A model generated the notes under the pieces. The model did no database searches and had not been told where the DNA came from. It worked only from the letters and a program-made list of their open reading frames with translations. A stretch of DNA of 14,022 bases from SbD1 sp049300095 (lineage in GTDB: Bacteria; Desulfobacterota; Syntrophobacteria; Syntrophobacterales; Syntrophobacteraceae), in assembly GCA_049300095.1 (NCBI GenBank), contig JBAQYM010000273.1, positions 1 through 14,022 on the forward strand. The letters are read 5' to 3'. Positions 1 to 13,350 of this stretch are shown piece after piece; the stretch's first letter is position 1, and each line of letters starts with the position of its first letter. A program made the translations under genes and the position numbers.

Positions 1-191
1 ACTTCAGAACGACCGACGTCACCGGCATCATGACCCTTCCCGAAGGCGTCGAGATGGTCATGCCCGGCGACAACATCAGTTGCGAGGTAGCGCTCATCAC
101 CCCGGTGGCCCTTGAAAAAGAGCTTCGGTTCGCCATCCGCGAAGGCGGTCGTACGGTGGGGGCGGGCGTTTTGACGGAAGTGATCGCCTGA
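1..191 (+). CDS. tuf: Elongation factor Tu, C-terminal end (partial, 5' end outside window)
   Basis: This is the last 62 residues of EF-Tu, the GTPase that brings aminoacyl-tRNA to the ribosomal A site in the cytoplasm. The frame begins with FRTTDVTG, which belongs to the third (beta-barrel) domain. It continues through VMPGDN and ends with FAIREGGRTVGAGVLTEVIA before TGA, the almost invariant EF-Tu C-terminus. The GTPase domain lies upstream of the window. The gene precedes rpmG by 42 bases with no terminator hairpin visible, so read-through into rpmG-secE-nusG is likely. A second tuf gene starts at 13896 in the same direction, so two copies flank the ribosomal/RNA polymerase cluster. The family call is essentially certain. 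Whether the two copies are identical cannot be seen because the visible parts do not overlap. Confidence 0.97.
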   Translation, partial: FRTTDVTGIMTLPEGVEMVMPGDNISCEVALITPVALEKELRFAIREGGRTVGAGVLTEVIA

Positions 192-233
192 TTTAAACGG
201 AAATCATTTAATTAAGAGATAAGGTGTTTGCAG

Positions 234-383
234 ATGCGAGTTCTAATTACCCTGGCCTGCTCCCAGTGCAAGCAGCGCAACTATAATTCGACCAAGAACA
301 AGCGGACCACGCCCGAGAAGCTTTCCTTTAAAAAGTATTGCAAGTTCTGTAACGCGCATACTGATCACAAGGAAACGAAATAG
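234..383 (+). CDS. rpmG: 50S ribosomal protein L33 (zinc-ribbon type)
   Basis: This small 49-residue protein of the large ribosomal subunit sits near the E site. It begins MRVLITLACSQC, and contains the L33 signature NYNSTKNKR. Four cysteines (C9, C12, C36, C39) in two CxxC pairs form a complete zinc ribbon, so this is the zinc-binding (C+) form and not the cysteine-free paralogue that many bacteria use under zinc limitation. The length matches the family (about 49-55 residues). The ATG start is supported by AAGGTG at 221-226, seven bases upstream. The gene lies between tuf and secE, a common place for rpmG. No second L33 copy is visible here. Confidence 0.96.
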   Translation: MRVLITLACSQCKQRNYNSTKNKRTTPEKLSFKKYCKFCNAHTDHKETK

Positions 384-505
384 GAATTTTTCCTTCTCGC
401 GGGTTTTCCGCGGTCCTGGGAAGCGGCGCATATCGAGATGCGATCGTTGAGCGGTTTTTCCGATTACCCTGATTTTCGGCCTTGCGCCCGATCGGACCGG
501 TTGAG
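384..505. other. rpmG-secE spacer, no RNA gene seen
   Basis: In many bacteria a tRNA-Trp gene lies in this neighbourhood, just before secE. I looked for a tRNA on the + strand (cloverleaf arms, CCA anticodon, T-arm GTTCGA-type loop) and found none. The spacer has short G+C palindromes but no strong hairpin followed by a T run, and no convincing promoter hexamer pair. It appears to be untranslated linker. Confidence 0.5.
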
Positions 506-871
506 ATGAATCTTCCCAAACTCTTTCAGAAAAAGAACGAGGGCTCGTCAGGTAAAGTGCAAAGCATAGAAACGGCAAGAAAGGCTTCTGTGAAGACGGC
601 GGCCGCAAAGCCCGCGAGGACGAAAAAAGCCGAGGGCGCGAAGAAGGCTATAAAGAAGCCCGGTGAGCCTTCGTGGCCGACCGTCTGGATGAACGTTTCC
701 CGCGAATACCTCAGGGAAGTCGTCTACGAGCTTCGCAAAGTGGTGTGGCCCTCGCGCAAGGAAACAGTGGGCACCACGGCTGTCGTCCTGGTCATAGTCG
801 GGCTGTCCTCGGTATTTCTCGGGGTAGTCGATTTCATACTGAGCCGGCTGGTCCGGATGCTCGTCGGCTAG
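506..871 (+). CDS. secE: Preprotein translocase subunit SecE
   Basis: SecE is the small essential subunit that clamps SecY in the SecYEG protein-export channel of the inner membrane. The 121-residue protein has two parts. Residues 1-55 are a lysine/alanine-rich, probably disordered cytoplasmic tail with no transmembrane helix. Residues 60-121 are the conserved SecE core: an amphipathic helix (YLREVVYELRKVVWPSRKE), then one transmembrane segment at about 91-113. The WPSRKE stretch is the family hallmark. This is the single-TM form, not the three-TM form of E. coli. I prefer ATG 506; a TTG at 482 would add eight residues with no clear Shine-Dalgarno site. Even the ATG has only a weak ribosome site. 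NusG follows after 49 bases, the usual secE-nusG pair. Confidence 0.94.
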   Translation: MNLPKLFQKKNEGSSGKVQSIETARKASVKTAAAKPARTKKAEGAKKAIKKPGEPSWPTVWMNVSREYLREVVYELRKVVWPSRKETVGTTAVVLVIVGLSSVFLGVVDFILSRLVRMLVG

Positions 872-908
872 GGTCGCATTGGGCCCGGGCGGCGTCGCGC
901 GGGCCGAG

Positions 909-913
909 CGGAG
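909..913 (+). promoter_or_regulatory. Ribosome binding site fixing the nusG GTG start
   Basis: CGGAG lies seven bases before GTG 921. It supports that start over an upstream in-frame TTG at 879, which would add 14 residues not seen in NusG proteins. Confidence 0.6.
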
Positions 914-920
914 TACGTTT

Positions 921-1454
921 GTGGCAAATCTGAAATGGTACATCGTTCATACATATTCGGGGTTCGAGCACAAGGTTAAGTCGGCCCTGGAGGAGCGGGT
1001 AAAAGCCGAGGGCAAGGGCGAGCTTTTCGGCCAGGTGCTGGTCCCCACCGAGAAGGTGATCGAACTGGTCAAGGGCCAGAGGAGGGCATCGTCGAGGAAG
1101 TTTTATCCGGGCTACATACTCGTCCAGATGGAACTCACCGACGAGACCTGGCACCTCGTGCGCCATACCCCCAAGGTGACCGGCTTTATCGGCAGCCAGG
1201 AAAAGCCGATCCCCCTCTCCGACGAGGAGGCCGAGGCCATCATTTTGCAAATGCAGGAAGGCGCCCAGAAGCCTCGCCCGAAATTCAAGTTCGAAAAGGG
1301 AGACGAGGTTCGCGTCATAGACGGCCCGTTTGCCAACTTCAACGGCACAGTAGACGAAGTGATCCCCGACAAGGGTAAAGTCAGGGTCCTGGTAAGCATA
1401 TTCGGCCGCTCCACCCCGGTGGAACTCGATTTCGTTCAGGTTAACCGGACCTAG
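921..1454 (+). CDS. nusG: Transcription termination/antitermination factor NusG
   Basis: NusG binds the clamp of elongating RNA polymerase, reduces pausing, and links the polymerase to Rho or to the ribosome (via S10). With the GTG start the protein has 177 residues, close to E. coli NusG (181). Residues 1-105 are the NGN domain, beginning MANLKWYIVHTYSGFEHKV and including FYPGYILVQM and the TGFIG turn. Residues about 123-177 are the KOW domain (FEKGDEVRVIDGPFANFNG). The linker (residues about 105-122) is acidic then basic. No lineage-specific insertion is seen between NGN and KOW. The gene sits between secE and rplK (35-base gap), the usual order, so co-transcription is likely. Confidence 0.97.
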   Translation: MANLKWYIVHTYSGFEHKVKSALEERVKAEGKGELFGQVLVPTEKVIELVKGQRRASSRKFYPGYILVQMELTDETWHLVRHTPKVTGFIGSQEKPIPLSDEEAEAIILQMQEGAQKPRPKFKFEKGDEVRVIDGPFANFNGTVDEVIPDKGKVRVLVSIFGRSTPVELDFVQVNRT

Positions 1455-1489
1455 CGCGGAAGGCCGCATCGCAAGGAGTCTCATCTAGA

Positions 1490-1912
1490 ATGGCAAAAAA
1501 AGTCATAACCAACATCAAGCTTCAGGTTTCCGCCGGAGCGGCCAATCCGTCTCCCCCCATCGGCCCCGCACTCGGTCAGCACGGGGTCAACATCATGGAG
1601 TTTTGCAAGCAGTTCAACGCAAAGACCCAGGGGCAGGAAGGGATGATCATCCCGGTGGTGATCACCGTCTATTCGGACCGCTCGTTCACCTTCATCACCA
1701 AGACGCCCCCGGCCGCGATTCTGCTCAAGAAGGCCGCCCAGATTGCCAAGGGATCGCCCGAACCCAATCGCAACAAGGTCGCCAAGGTCAGCAGGGCCCA
1801 GGTCGAGGAAATCGCCAAGCTCAAGATGCCCGACCTGAATGCGCGGGACCTCAAGGCGGCGGTGGCTACCATTTCCGGCACGGCCCGCAGTATGGGGATC
1901 GAGATCGAGTAA
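1490..1912 (+). CDS. rplK: 50S ribosomal protein L11
   Basis: L11 forms the base of the ribosomal stalk with L10, binds the GTPase-associated centre of 23S rRNA, and is needed for factor-dependent GTP hydrolysis and RelA activation. The 140-residue protein matches the family length (about 141). The N-terminal domain carries the proline-rich hinge motif NPSPPIGPALGQHGVNI. The C-terminal RNA-binding domain holds KKAAQIAKGS and DLNARDLKAAVATISGTARS, ending MGIEIE. The start ATG has AAGGAG at 1473-1478. rplA follows after 31 bases. In E. coli this pair is autoregulated by L1 binding the leader; I cannot identify an L1 site in the short 35-base gap upstream. Confidence 0.98.
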   Translation: MAKKVITNIKLQVSAGAANPSPPIGPALGQHGVNIMEFCKQFNAKTQGQEGMIIPVVITVYSDRSFTFITKTPPAAILLKKAAQIAKGSPEPNRNKVAKVSRAQVEEIAKLKMPDLNARDLKAAVATISGTARSMGIEIE

Positions 1913-1943
1913 ATTATAGGAAGGGAGTTTCTGGAGAGTTAAC

Positions 1944-2648
1944 ATGGCAAAGCATGGAAAAAAATTTGTCGCCGCGCGCGCTAATATCGACCCCGCGAAA
2001 CGCTATACCTTCCAGGAGGCTGTCCAGATCGCGGCGGGCGCGTCTTTCGTAAAATTCGACGAAACGCTTGATATAGCCGTTCGTCTGGGCGTTGACCCCC
2101 GTCACGCCGACCAGATGGTTCGCGGCACCGTCGTGCTTCCCAACGGCCTTGGCAAGACCGTGAGGGTCCTCGTGTTCGCCAAGGGCGAAAAGGAAAAGGA
2201 AGCGCTGGACGCCGGGGCGGATTATGCGGGCGGCGACGAGATGATCGACAAGATCCGCGAAGGCTGGCTCGAATTCGACAAGACCGTCGCAACGCCGGAC
2301 ATGATGGGTTCGGTCGGAAAGATCGGCAAGGTCCTCGGCCCCCGCGGTCTGATGCCCAACGCCAAGCTCGGGACCGTCACCTTCGACCTGGCCAAGGTCG
2401 TAAAGGAAATCAAGGCGGGTAAAGTCGATTTCCGCGTCGAGAAGACGGGGATCGTCCACGCCCCGATGGGCAAGGTATCGTTTGGAGAGGAAAAGCTTCT
2501 CCAAAACATCTCGGCTTTCATGGACACCCTCATCCGGATCAAACCGGTTGCCGCCAAGGGCACCTATCTACGCGGGATAGCGATTTCCACGACGATGGGC
2601 CCCGGCATCCAGGTGGACCCGCTGGCGGTGAAGTCCATTGTCGCATAG
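1944..2648 (+). CDS. rplA: 50S ribosomal protein L1
   Basis: L1 forms the mobile L1 stalk of the large subunit, helps move the deacylated tRNA out of the E site, and in many bacteria represses translation of its own L11-L1 mRNA. The 234-residue protein matches E. coli L1 in size. It shows the two-domain L1 layout, with the family signature GKVLGPRGLMPNAKLGTV at about residues 128-145, followed by the RNA-binding return segment VDFRVEKTGIVHAPMGK. It ends at a TAG followed by a 273-base leader before rplJ. The start ATG is preceded by GGAG at 1933-1936, seven bases away. Confidence 0.98.
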   Translation: MAKHGKKFVAARANIDPAKRYTFQEAVQIAAGASFVKFDETLDIAVRLGVDPRHADQMVRGTVVLPNGLGKTVRVLVFAKGEKEKEALDAGADYAGGDEMIDKIREGWLEFDKTVATPDMMGSVGKIGKVLGPRGLMPNAKLGTVTFDLAKVVKEIKAGKVDFRVEKTGIVHAPMGKVSFGEEKLLQNISAFMDTLIRIKPVAAKGTYLRGIAISTTMGPGIQVDPLAVKSIVA

Positions 2649-2693
2649 GGGGCCGTCGGCTACCGGCGTGAGGTTTTTGCCGATCGCTGAGAG

Positions 2694-2722
2694 TTGACGG
2701 TCAACGGCTTCTTTGACATAAA
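2694..2722 (+). promoter_or_regulatory. Candidate sigma70 promoter for rplJL-rpoBC
   Basis: TTGACG (2694-2699) is separated by 17 bases from CATAAA (2717-2722). That is five of six and four of six matches to the consensus with ideal spacing. Transcription would start near 2729, giving an untranslated leader of about 190 bases before rplJ. A second hexamer, TTGACA at 2713-2718, has no good -10 box. Position matches the known separate rplJ promoter of E. coli, but this is a sequence-only call. Confidence 0.5.
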
Positions 2723-2728
2723 CCCACA

Positions 2729-2921
2729 GACTGCCGTCTGGTGTTTTCAGTCATCAGAGACCGCTGGCACATCGCGAGATGTTTAAACCCCGCTTTTGGG
2801 GGACCCGCACAGATGCCTGGGAGCAGGCACACGGACTCGTGATATAAATCCTCCGCCCTCTTCGGGGACGGAAGACAGGTCGAAAGCACACCGGCAGAGC
2901 CGAAAGGAGGCAAGACTTACT
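2729..2921 (+). promoter_or_regulatory. rplJ leader, probable L10-L12 autoregulatory mRNA structure
   Basis: This untranslated stretch upstream of rplJ contains a chain of hairpins. ACATC-GCGA-GATGT (2769-2782) has a GNRA-type loop. CCCC-GCTTTT-GGGG spans 2788-2801. TGCCTG-GGAG-CAGGCA spans 2814-2829. A UUCG-capped stem spans 2853-2871. In many bacteria the L10(L12)4 complex binds the rplJ leader at a kink-turn and represses translation of rplJ and rplL; the location and fold density here fit that element. I identify the class by position and structure and did not match it to the family consensus, so the exact protein-binding site is not assigned. Confidence 0.6.
2905..2910 (+). promoter_or_regulatory. 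Ribosome binding site fixing the rplJ TTG start
   Basis: A full AGGAGG lies 11 bases before TTG 2922. It is the only strong Shine-Dalgarno site near the first residues that look like L10 (ERSKKEQVVAEL), and it excludes the longer in-frame opening at 2796, which would translate the hairpin leader. Confidence 0.7.
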
Positions 2922-3452
2922 TTGGAGCGATCCAAGAAGGAACAGGTTGTCGCGGAGCTTCGCGGGAAACTGGAGCGGGCCAGCGCGGCCATTCTGACCG
3001 ACTACAAGGGACTGACGGTGGCCCAGATCACCAGTCTGCGCGATTCTCTCGCCGCTGAGAAGGTCGAATATCAGGTGATCAAGAATACCCTGATGCGCCT
3101 TGCCGGCAAGGGGACCGACACCGAGGTGCTCGAGCCGATGCTCAAGGGTACCTGCGCGATTGCCCTCGCGTACGGCGACCCGGCCGTTCCGGCCAAGATC
3201 ATCAAGAAATTCGCCAAGACCAACGACAAGCTTCAGGTCAAGGGCGGGTCGCTTGGGAACCGTCTGCTCAATCCGGCTCAGATTTCCGCATTGGCCGAAC
3301 TTCCGCCCAAAGACGAACTGCTGGCCAAGCTACTGGGGACGCTCAACGCCGTGCCCACCGGCCTGGTCACCGTTCTCAGCGGAGTTCCAAGGGCTTTCGT
3401 AGGTGTGCTGGACGCTATCCGGCGCCAGAGAGAAGAACAGGCTGCCGCCTAA
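2922..3452 (+). CDS. rplJ: 50S ribosomal protein L10
   Basis: L10 anchors the L7/L12 stalk to the ribosome through L11 and 23S rRNA. Using the TTG start, the protein has 176 residues, typical of the family. The N-terminal globular domain starts (M)ERSKKEQVVAELRGKLERA and includes ILTDYKGLTVAQ and VIKNTLMRLA, both L10 landmarks. The C-terminal helix that carries the L12 dimers is at about residues 145-176. The open frame runs upstream to 2796, but that region is the structured leader and its translation (rich in Arg, Pro and Ser) does not resemble L10. TTG starts are common where a gene is translationally autoregulated. rplL follows after 21 bases. Confidence 0.96.
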   Translation: MERSKKEQVVAELRGKLERASAAILTDYKGLTVAQITSLRDSLAAEKVEYQVIKNTLMRLAGKGTDTEVLEPMLKGTCAIALAYGDPAVPAKIIKKFAKTNDKLQVKGGSLGNRLLNPAQISALAELPPKDELLAKLLGTLNAVPTGLVTVLSGVPRAFVGVLDAIRRQREEQAAA

Positions 3453-3473
3453 TAATACTGGAGGATTTTTTAA

Positions 3474-3851
3474 ATGGCCGTTTCGAAGCAGGAAGTTGTT
3501 GATTTCATTAAGGGTATGACCGTTCTCGAACTCAGTGAGTTCGTAAAGGAACTCGAAGAGACTTTCGGTGTCAGCGCCGCCGCCCCGGTCGCGGTCATGG
3601 CCGCCTCGGGCGCCGCCGAAGCCGCCCCGGTCGAGGAACAGACCGAGTTTTCCGTTATCATCACCGGCGTCGGCGACAAGAAGATAAACGTGATCAAGGA
3701 AGTGCGCGCGATCACCAGCCTGGGCCTCAAAGAAGCCAAGGACCTGGTGGAAAAGGTCCCCGGGACCGTCAAGGAAGGCATCCCCAAGGCGGAAGCCGAA
3801 GCGGTCGCCAAGCAGCTTACGGAAGCGGGAGCGACGGTCGAGATCAAATAA
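3474..3851 (+). CDS. rplL: 50S ribosomal protein L7/L12
   Basis: L7/L12 is the multicopy stalk protein that recruits and activates translation GTPases. The 125-residue acidic protein has the standard parts. Residues 1-35 form the N-terminal dimerisation helices (VVDFIKGMTVLELSEFVKEL). Residues about 36-57 are the Ala/Pro-rich flexible hinge. Residues 58-125 form the factor-binding domain, with KINVIKEVRAITSLGLKEAKDLVE as its core, ending ATVEIK. GGAGG at 3460-3464 gives a strong ribosome site nine bases before the ATG, consistent with the excess of L12 over L10. A strong hairpin at 3871 separates it from rpoB. Confidence 0.98.
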   Translation: MAVSKQEVVDFIKGMTVLELSEFVKELEETFGVSAAAPVAVMAASGAAEAAPVEEQTEFSVIITGVGDKKINVIKEVRAITSLGLKEAKDLVEKVPGTVKEGIPKAEAEAVAKQLTEAGATVEIK

Positions 3852-3870
3852 ACACCAAAATCTGCATAAT

Positions 3871-3929
3871 ATCGGAAATCGGCTGCATGATGCTGGTTCG
3901 ACCGGCCGATTTCCGATTTTCGATTTTTT
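3871..3929 (+). terminator. Intrinsic terminator/attenuator between rplL and rpoB
   Basis: ATCGGAAATCGGC (3871-3883) and GCCGATTTCCGAT (3905-3917) form a perfect 13-bp stem with a 21-base loop, followed at once by T-rich sequence including six T at 3924-3929. E. coli has a partial terminator in the same place that lowers rpoBC expression relative to the ribosomal genes. No convincing promoter is seen between this hairpin and rpoB, so it is probably leaky (an attenuator), or rpoBC would be cut off. Confidence 0.75.
3906..3926. repeat. Three tandem 7-bp units (YCGATTT)
   Basis: CCGATTT, CCGATTT and TCGATTT stand head to tail on the + strand. The ascending arm of the terminator hairpin (3869-3882) carries the complementary units, so the hairpin is an inverted pair of short 7-bp arrays. 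Arrays of this period recur, as far as I recall, in intergenic DNA of many environmental bacteria, where they yield spurious peptides such as ENRKSKI. Confidence 0.55.
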
Positions 3930-4028
3930 AGCGGCATACCAGCGGAAAGTGATGAAGGACAAGGACTTAGAGAAAAAATGAATCTCGAGCCTGTCTAATT
4001 CATCACAATTTCATTTGCAGGAGAGAAT

Positions 4029-8150
<4,122 letters not shown>

Positions 8151-8234
8151 AGCGGTGGTCACGAGGTAAAACCGGCGGGACCGAGTCCGGACATCGCGGC
8201 GGGATGCCGCCCCCACAGGCGGCGATGACGCCCC

Positions 8235-8273
8235 AACGGATCGGGGGTCCGCGGCACATCCAACCCGTTTTTT
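8235..8273 (+). terminator. Weak terminator-like fold before rpoC
   Basis: AACGG (8235-8239) and CCGTT (8265-8269) form a short stem, merging into six T (8268-8273). An alternative pairs CGGG (8242-8245) with CCCG (8264-8267). Both stems are short with long loops, so efficient termination is unlikely; partial attenuation or pausing is possible. Confidence 0.25.
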
Positions 8274-8290
8274 GCACCATTGACCACGCA

Positions 8291-8296
8291 AGGAGG
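8291..8296 (+). promoter_or_regulatory. Ribosome binding site fixing the rpoC TTG start
   Basis: A perfect AGGAGG lies five bases before TTG 8302. The residues that follow (KELYSLFTKPKDPLNFNAVK) begin exactly where bacterial RpoC proteins begin, so the TTG is the likely start and not an artefact. Confidence 0.8.
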
Positions 8297-8301
8297 TTCT
8301 T

Positions 8302-12579
<4,278 letters not shown>

Positions 12580-12600
12580 CGGAGCGTCGCAAAGAACTCC

Positions 12601-12640
12601 GCTGGTTCCCAAGCTGGAGCTTGGGAACCAGCCGATTTTT
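12601..12640 (+). terminator. Strong intrinsic terminator after rpoC, possibly a dispersed palindrome
   Basis: GCTGGTTCCCAAGC (12601-12614) pairs perfectly with GCTTGGGAACCAGC (12619-12632) across a TGGA loop, and CGATTTTT follows. This 14-bp stem plus five T ends the rpoBC transcript 22 bases after the rpoC stop. The arm sequence GGTTCCCAAGC, which reads as SQAPAWEP on the minus strand, resembles a palindrome I recall as repeated in intergenic regions of many unrelated bacteria. That makes a REP-like origin plausible. Confidence 0.85.
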
Positions 12641-12665
12641 CTGTCATCCGTCGTCTGTCCACTGT

Positions 12666-12689
12666 TCTCCGTGCTCTGCGTCTCTGCGG
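12666..12689. repeat. Degenerate 8-bp tandem repeat
   Basis: TCTCCGTG, CTCTGCGT and CTCTGCGG stand head to tail. The preceding bases (12641-12665, rich in GTC/CTGT) look like a more decayed continuation. On the minus strand it reads CCGCAGAGACGCAGAG, a type of low-complexity intergenic sequence I recall from many environmental genomes. Function unknown. Confidence 0.5.
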
Positions 12690-12768
12690 TGAGATCAGGA
12701 TTACCGGCGACGGTGGAAGTTACGAGAAACAAGGAACGAGTGAGACCCGTCAAGTTGAGGAAAAGAGC

Positions 12769-12797
12769 TTGACAAGGCGTCCGGTTTCCTTTAAAAA
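12769..12797 (+). promoter_or_regulatory. Sigma70-type promoter of the rpsL operon
   Basis: A perfect TTGACA (12769-12774) stands 17 bases before TAAAAA (12792-12797; four of six to TATAAT). It lies downstream of the rpoC terminator and about 90 bases before rpsL, exactly where a promoter for an independent rpsL-rpsG(-tuf) transcript is needed. Start of transcription is expected near 12804. Confidence 0.7.
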
Positions 12798-12809
12798 GAG
12801 GGGATTTTC

Positions 12810-12843
12810 CAGCTCGGAAAACCCGAACAGCTTTGCCGAGCTG
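12810..12843 (+). promoter_or_regulatory. Hairpin in rpsL 5' UTR with an alternative pairing
   Basis: CAGCTCGG (12810-12817) and CCGAGCTG (12836-12843) are perfect inverted repeats with an 18-base loop. The 3' arm can instead pair its AGCTG (12839-12843) with CAGCT (12828-12832), so two folds compete. Six T follow at 12855-12860, 12 bases after the stem, too far for a standard terminator. A role in translational or attenuation control of rpsL is possible but unproven. Confidence 0.4.
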
Positions 12844-12883
12844 AACCGTTGATGATTTTTTACTGCTGGAGTCGATTACAGGA

Positions 12884-13255
12884 ATGCCCACTATCAATCA
12901 GTTGGTCAGAATCGGACGGGAAGCAATCAGGAAAAAATCCAGCACTCCCGCCCTCCAGGCTTGTCCCCAGAAACGGGGTGTTTGCGTTCGCGTTTACACG
13001 ACCACGCCCAAGAAGCCGAACTCGGCCCTGCGCAAGATCGCGCGCGTGCGCCTCACCAACGGAATCGAGGTCACCTCGTACATTCCGGGGATCGGCCACA
13101 ATCTGCAGGAGCACTCGGTGGTGCTCATTCGCGGGGGCCGTGTAAAGGACCTTCCCGGCGTGCGGTATCATATCATCCGCGGCACACTCGATGCCCTGGG
13201 GGTTGCCGACCGCAAGCAGGGCCGCTCCAAGTACGGCACCAAGAGGCCTAAGTAG
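12884..13255 (+). CDS. rpsL: 30S ribosomal protein S12
   Basis: S12 lies at the decoding centre of the small subunit and controls translation accuracy. The 123-residue protein matches the family (124 in E. coli). It contains ACPQKRGVCVRVYTTTPKKPNSALRK and GHNLQEHSVVLIRGGRVKDLPGVRYH, both near-invariant. The positions where streptomycin resistance arises, K43 and K88, are the sensitive lysines, and D89, the usual methylthiolation site, is present. The ATG has TGGAG at 12867-12871, a rather long 12 bases away. The gene opens the str-type operon behind its own promoter; rpsG follows after 95 bases. Confidence 0.98.
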   Translation: MPTINQLVRIGREAIRKKSSTPALQACPQKRGVCVRVYTTTPKKPNSALRKIARVRLTNGIEVTSYIPGIGHNLQEHSVVLIRGGRVKDLPGVRYHIIRGTLDALGVADRKQGRSKYGTKRPK

Positions 13256-13281
13256 GCCGAAAAAGCCGGATTGAAATTTCC

Positions 13282-13314
13282 GGGGGCCATGGCTCCTGCC
13301 ATGGCCTCTCTTTT
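13282..13314 (+). terminator. Strong hairpin between rpsL and rpsG
   Basis: GGCCATGGC (13285-13293) and GCCATGGCC (13298-13306) form a perfect 9-bp stem with a TCCT loop; three more pairs, two of them G-U, extend it to 13282-13309. Only CTTTT follows, so it may be a partial terminator. It could instead be the local equivalent of the S7 regulatory site, which in E. coli lies in this same rpsL-rpsG gap. The sequence does not decide between these. Confidence 0.55.
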
Positions 13315-13350
13315 GCCTTATATTAATTGCGATATCGAGGGATACAGGCA

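Larger units (their letters stand above)
8151..8301 (+). promoter_or_regulatory. Structured rpoB-rpoC spacer with alternative hairpins
   Basis: The spacer can fold in competing ways. GCGGC (8196-8200) pairs with GCCGC (8206-8210), but GCCGCC (8206-8211) pairs with GGCGGC (8218-8223) to give a stronger 6-bp stem, so the two hairpins exclude each other. Downstream, AACGG (8235-8239) can pair with CCGTT (8265-8269), directly followed by T (six T in all at 8268-8273), a weak terminator-like arrangement. No known leader family was recognised. The spacer may be a passive linker; the folds are seen by eye only. Confidence 0.4.
12580..12883. other. rpoC-rpsL intergenic region (304 bases)
   Basis: This is the only gene-free stretch over 300 bases. 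In order it holds a 14-bp perfect hairpin with T run (12601-12640), an 8-bp-period degenerate repeat (12666-12689), purine-rich sequence without recognisable signals (about 12710-12765), a good promoter (12769-12797), and a 5' UTR with competing stems (12810-12843). No protein is supported on either strand: the minus-strand open frame here translates the hairpin and repeat. Confidence 0.8.

Noticed and set aside
482..505. Upstream TTG start for secE adding eight residues
   Set aside because: No Shine-Dalgarno site precedes it and the extra residues are not typical; ATG 506 is the simpler start, though its own ribosome site is weak.
2796..2921. Longer N-terminus for L10 starting at TTG 2796
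   Set aside because: The extra 42 residues do not look like L10, lack a ribosome site, and would translate the hairpin leader. TTG 2922 has AGGAGG and a normal L10 start.
3884..3906. T-arm-like sequence (GGTTCGACC) hinting at a tRNA
   Set aside because: It is the loop of the 13-bp terminator hairpin. No acceptor, D or anticodon arms can be placed around it.
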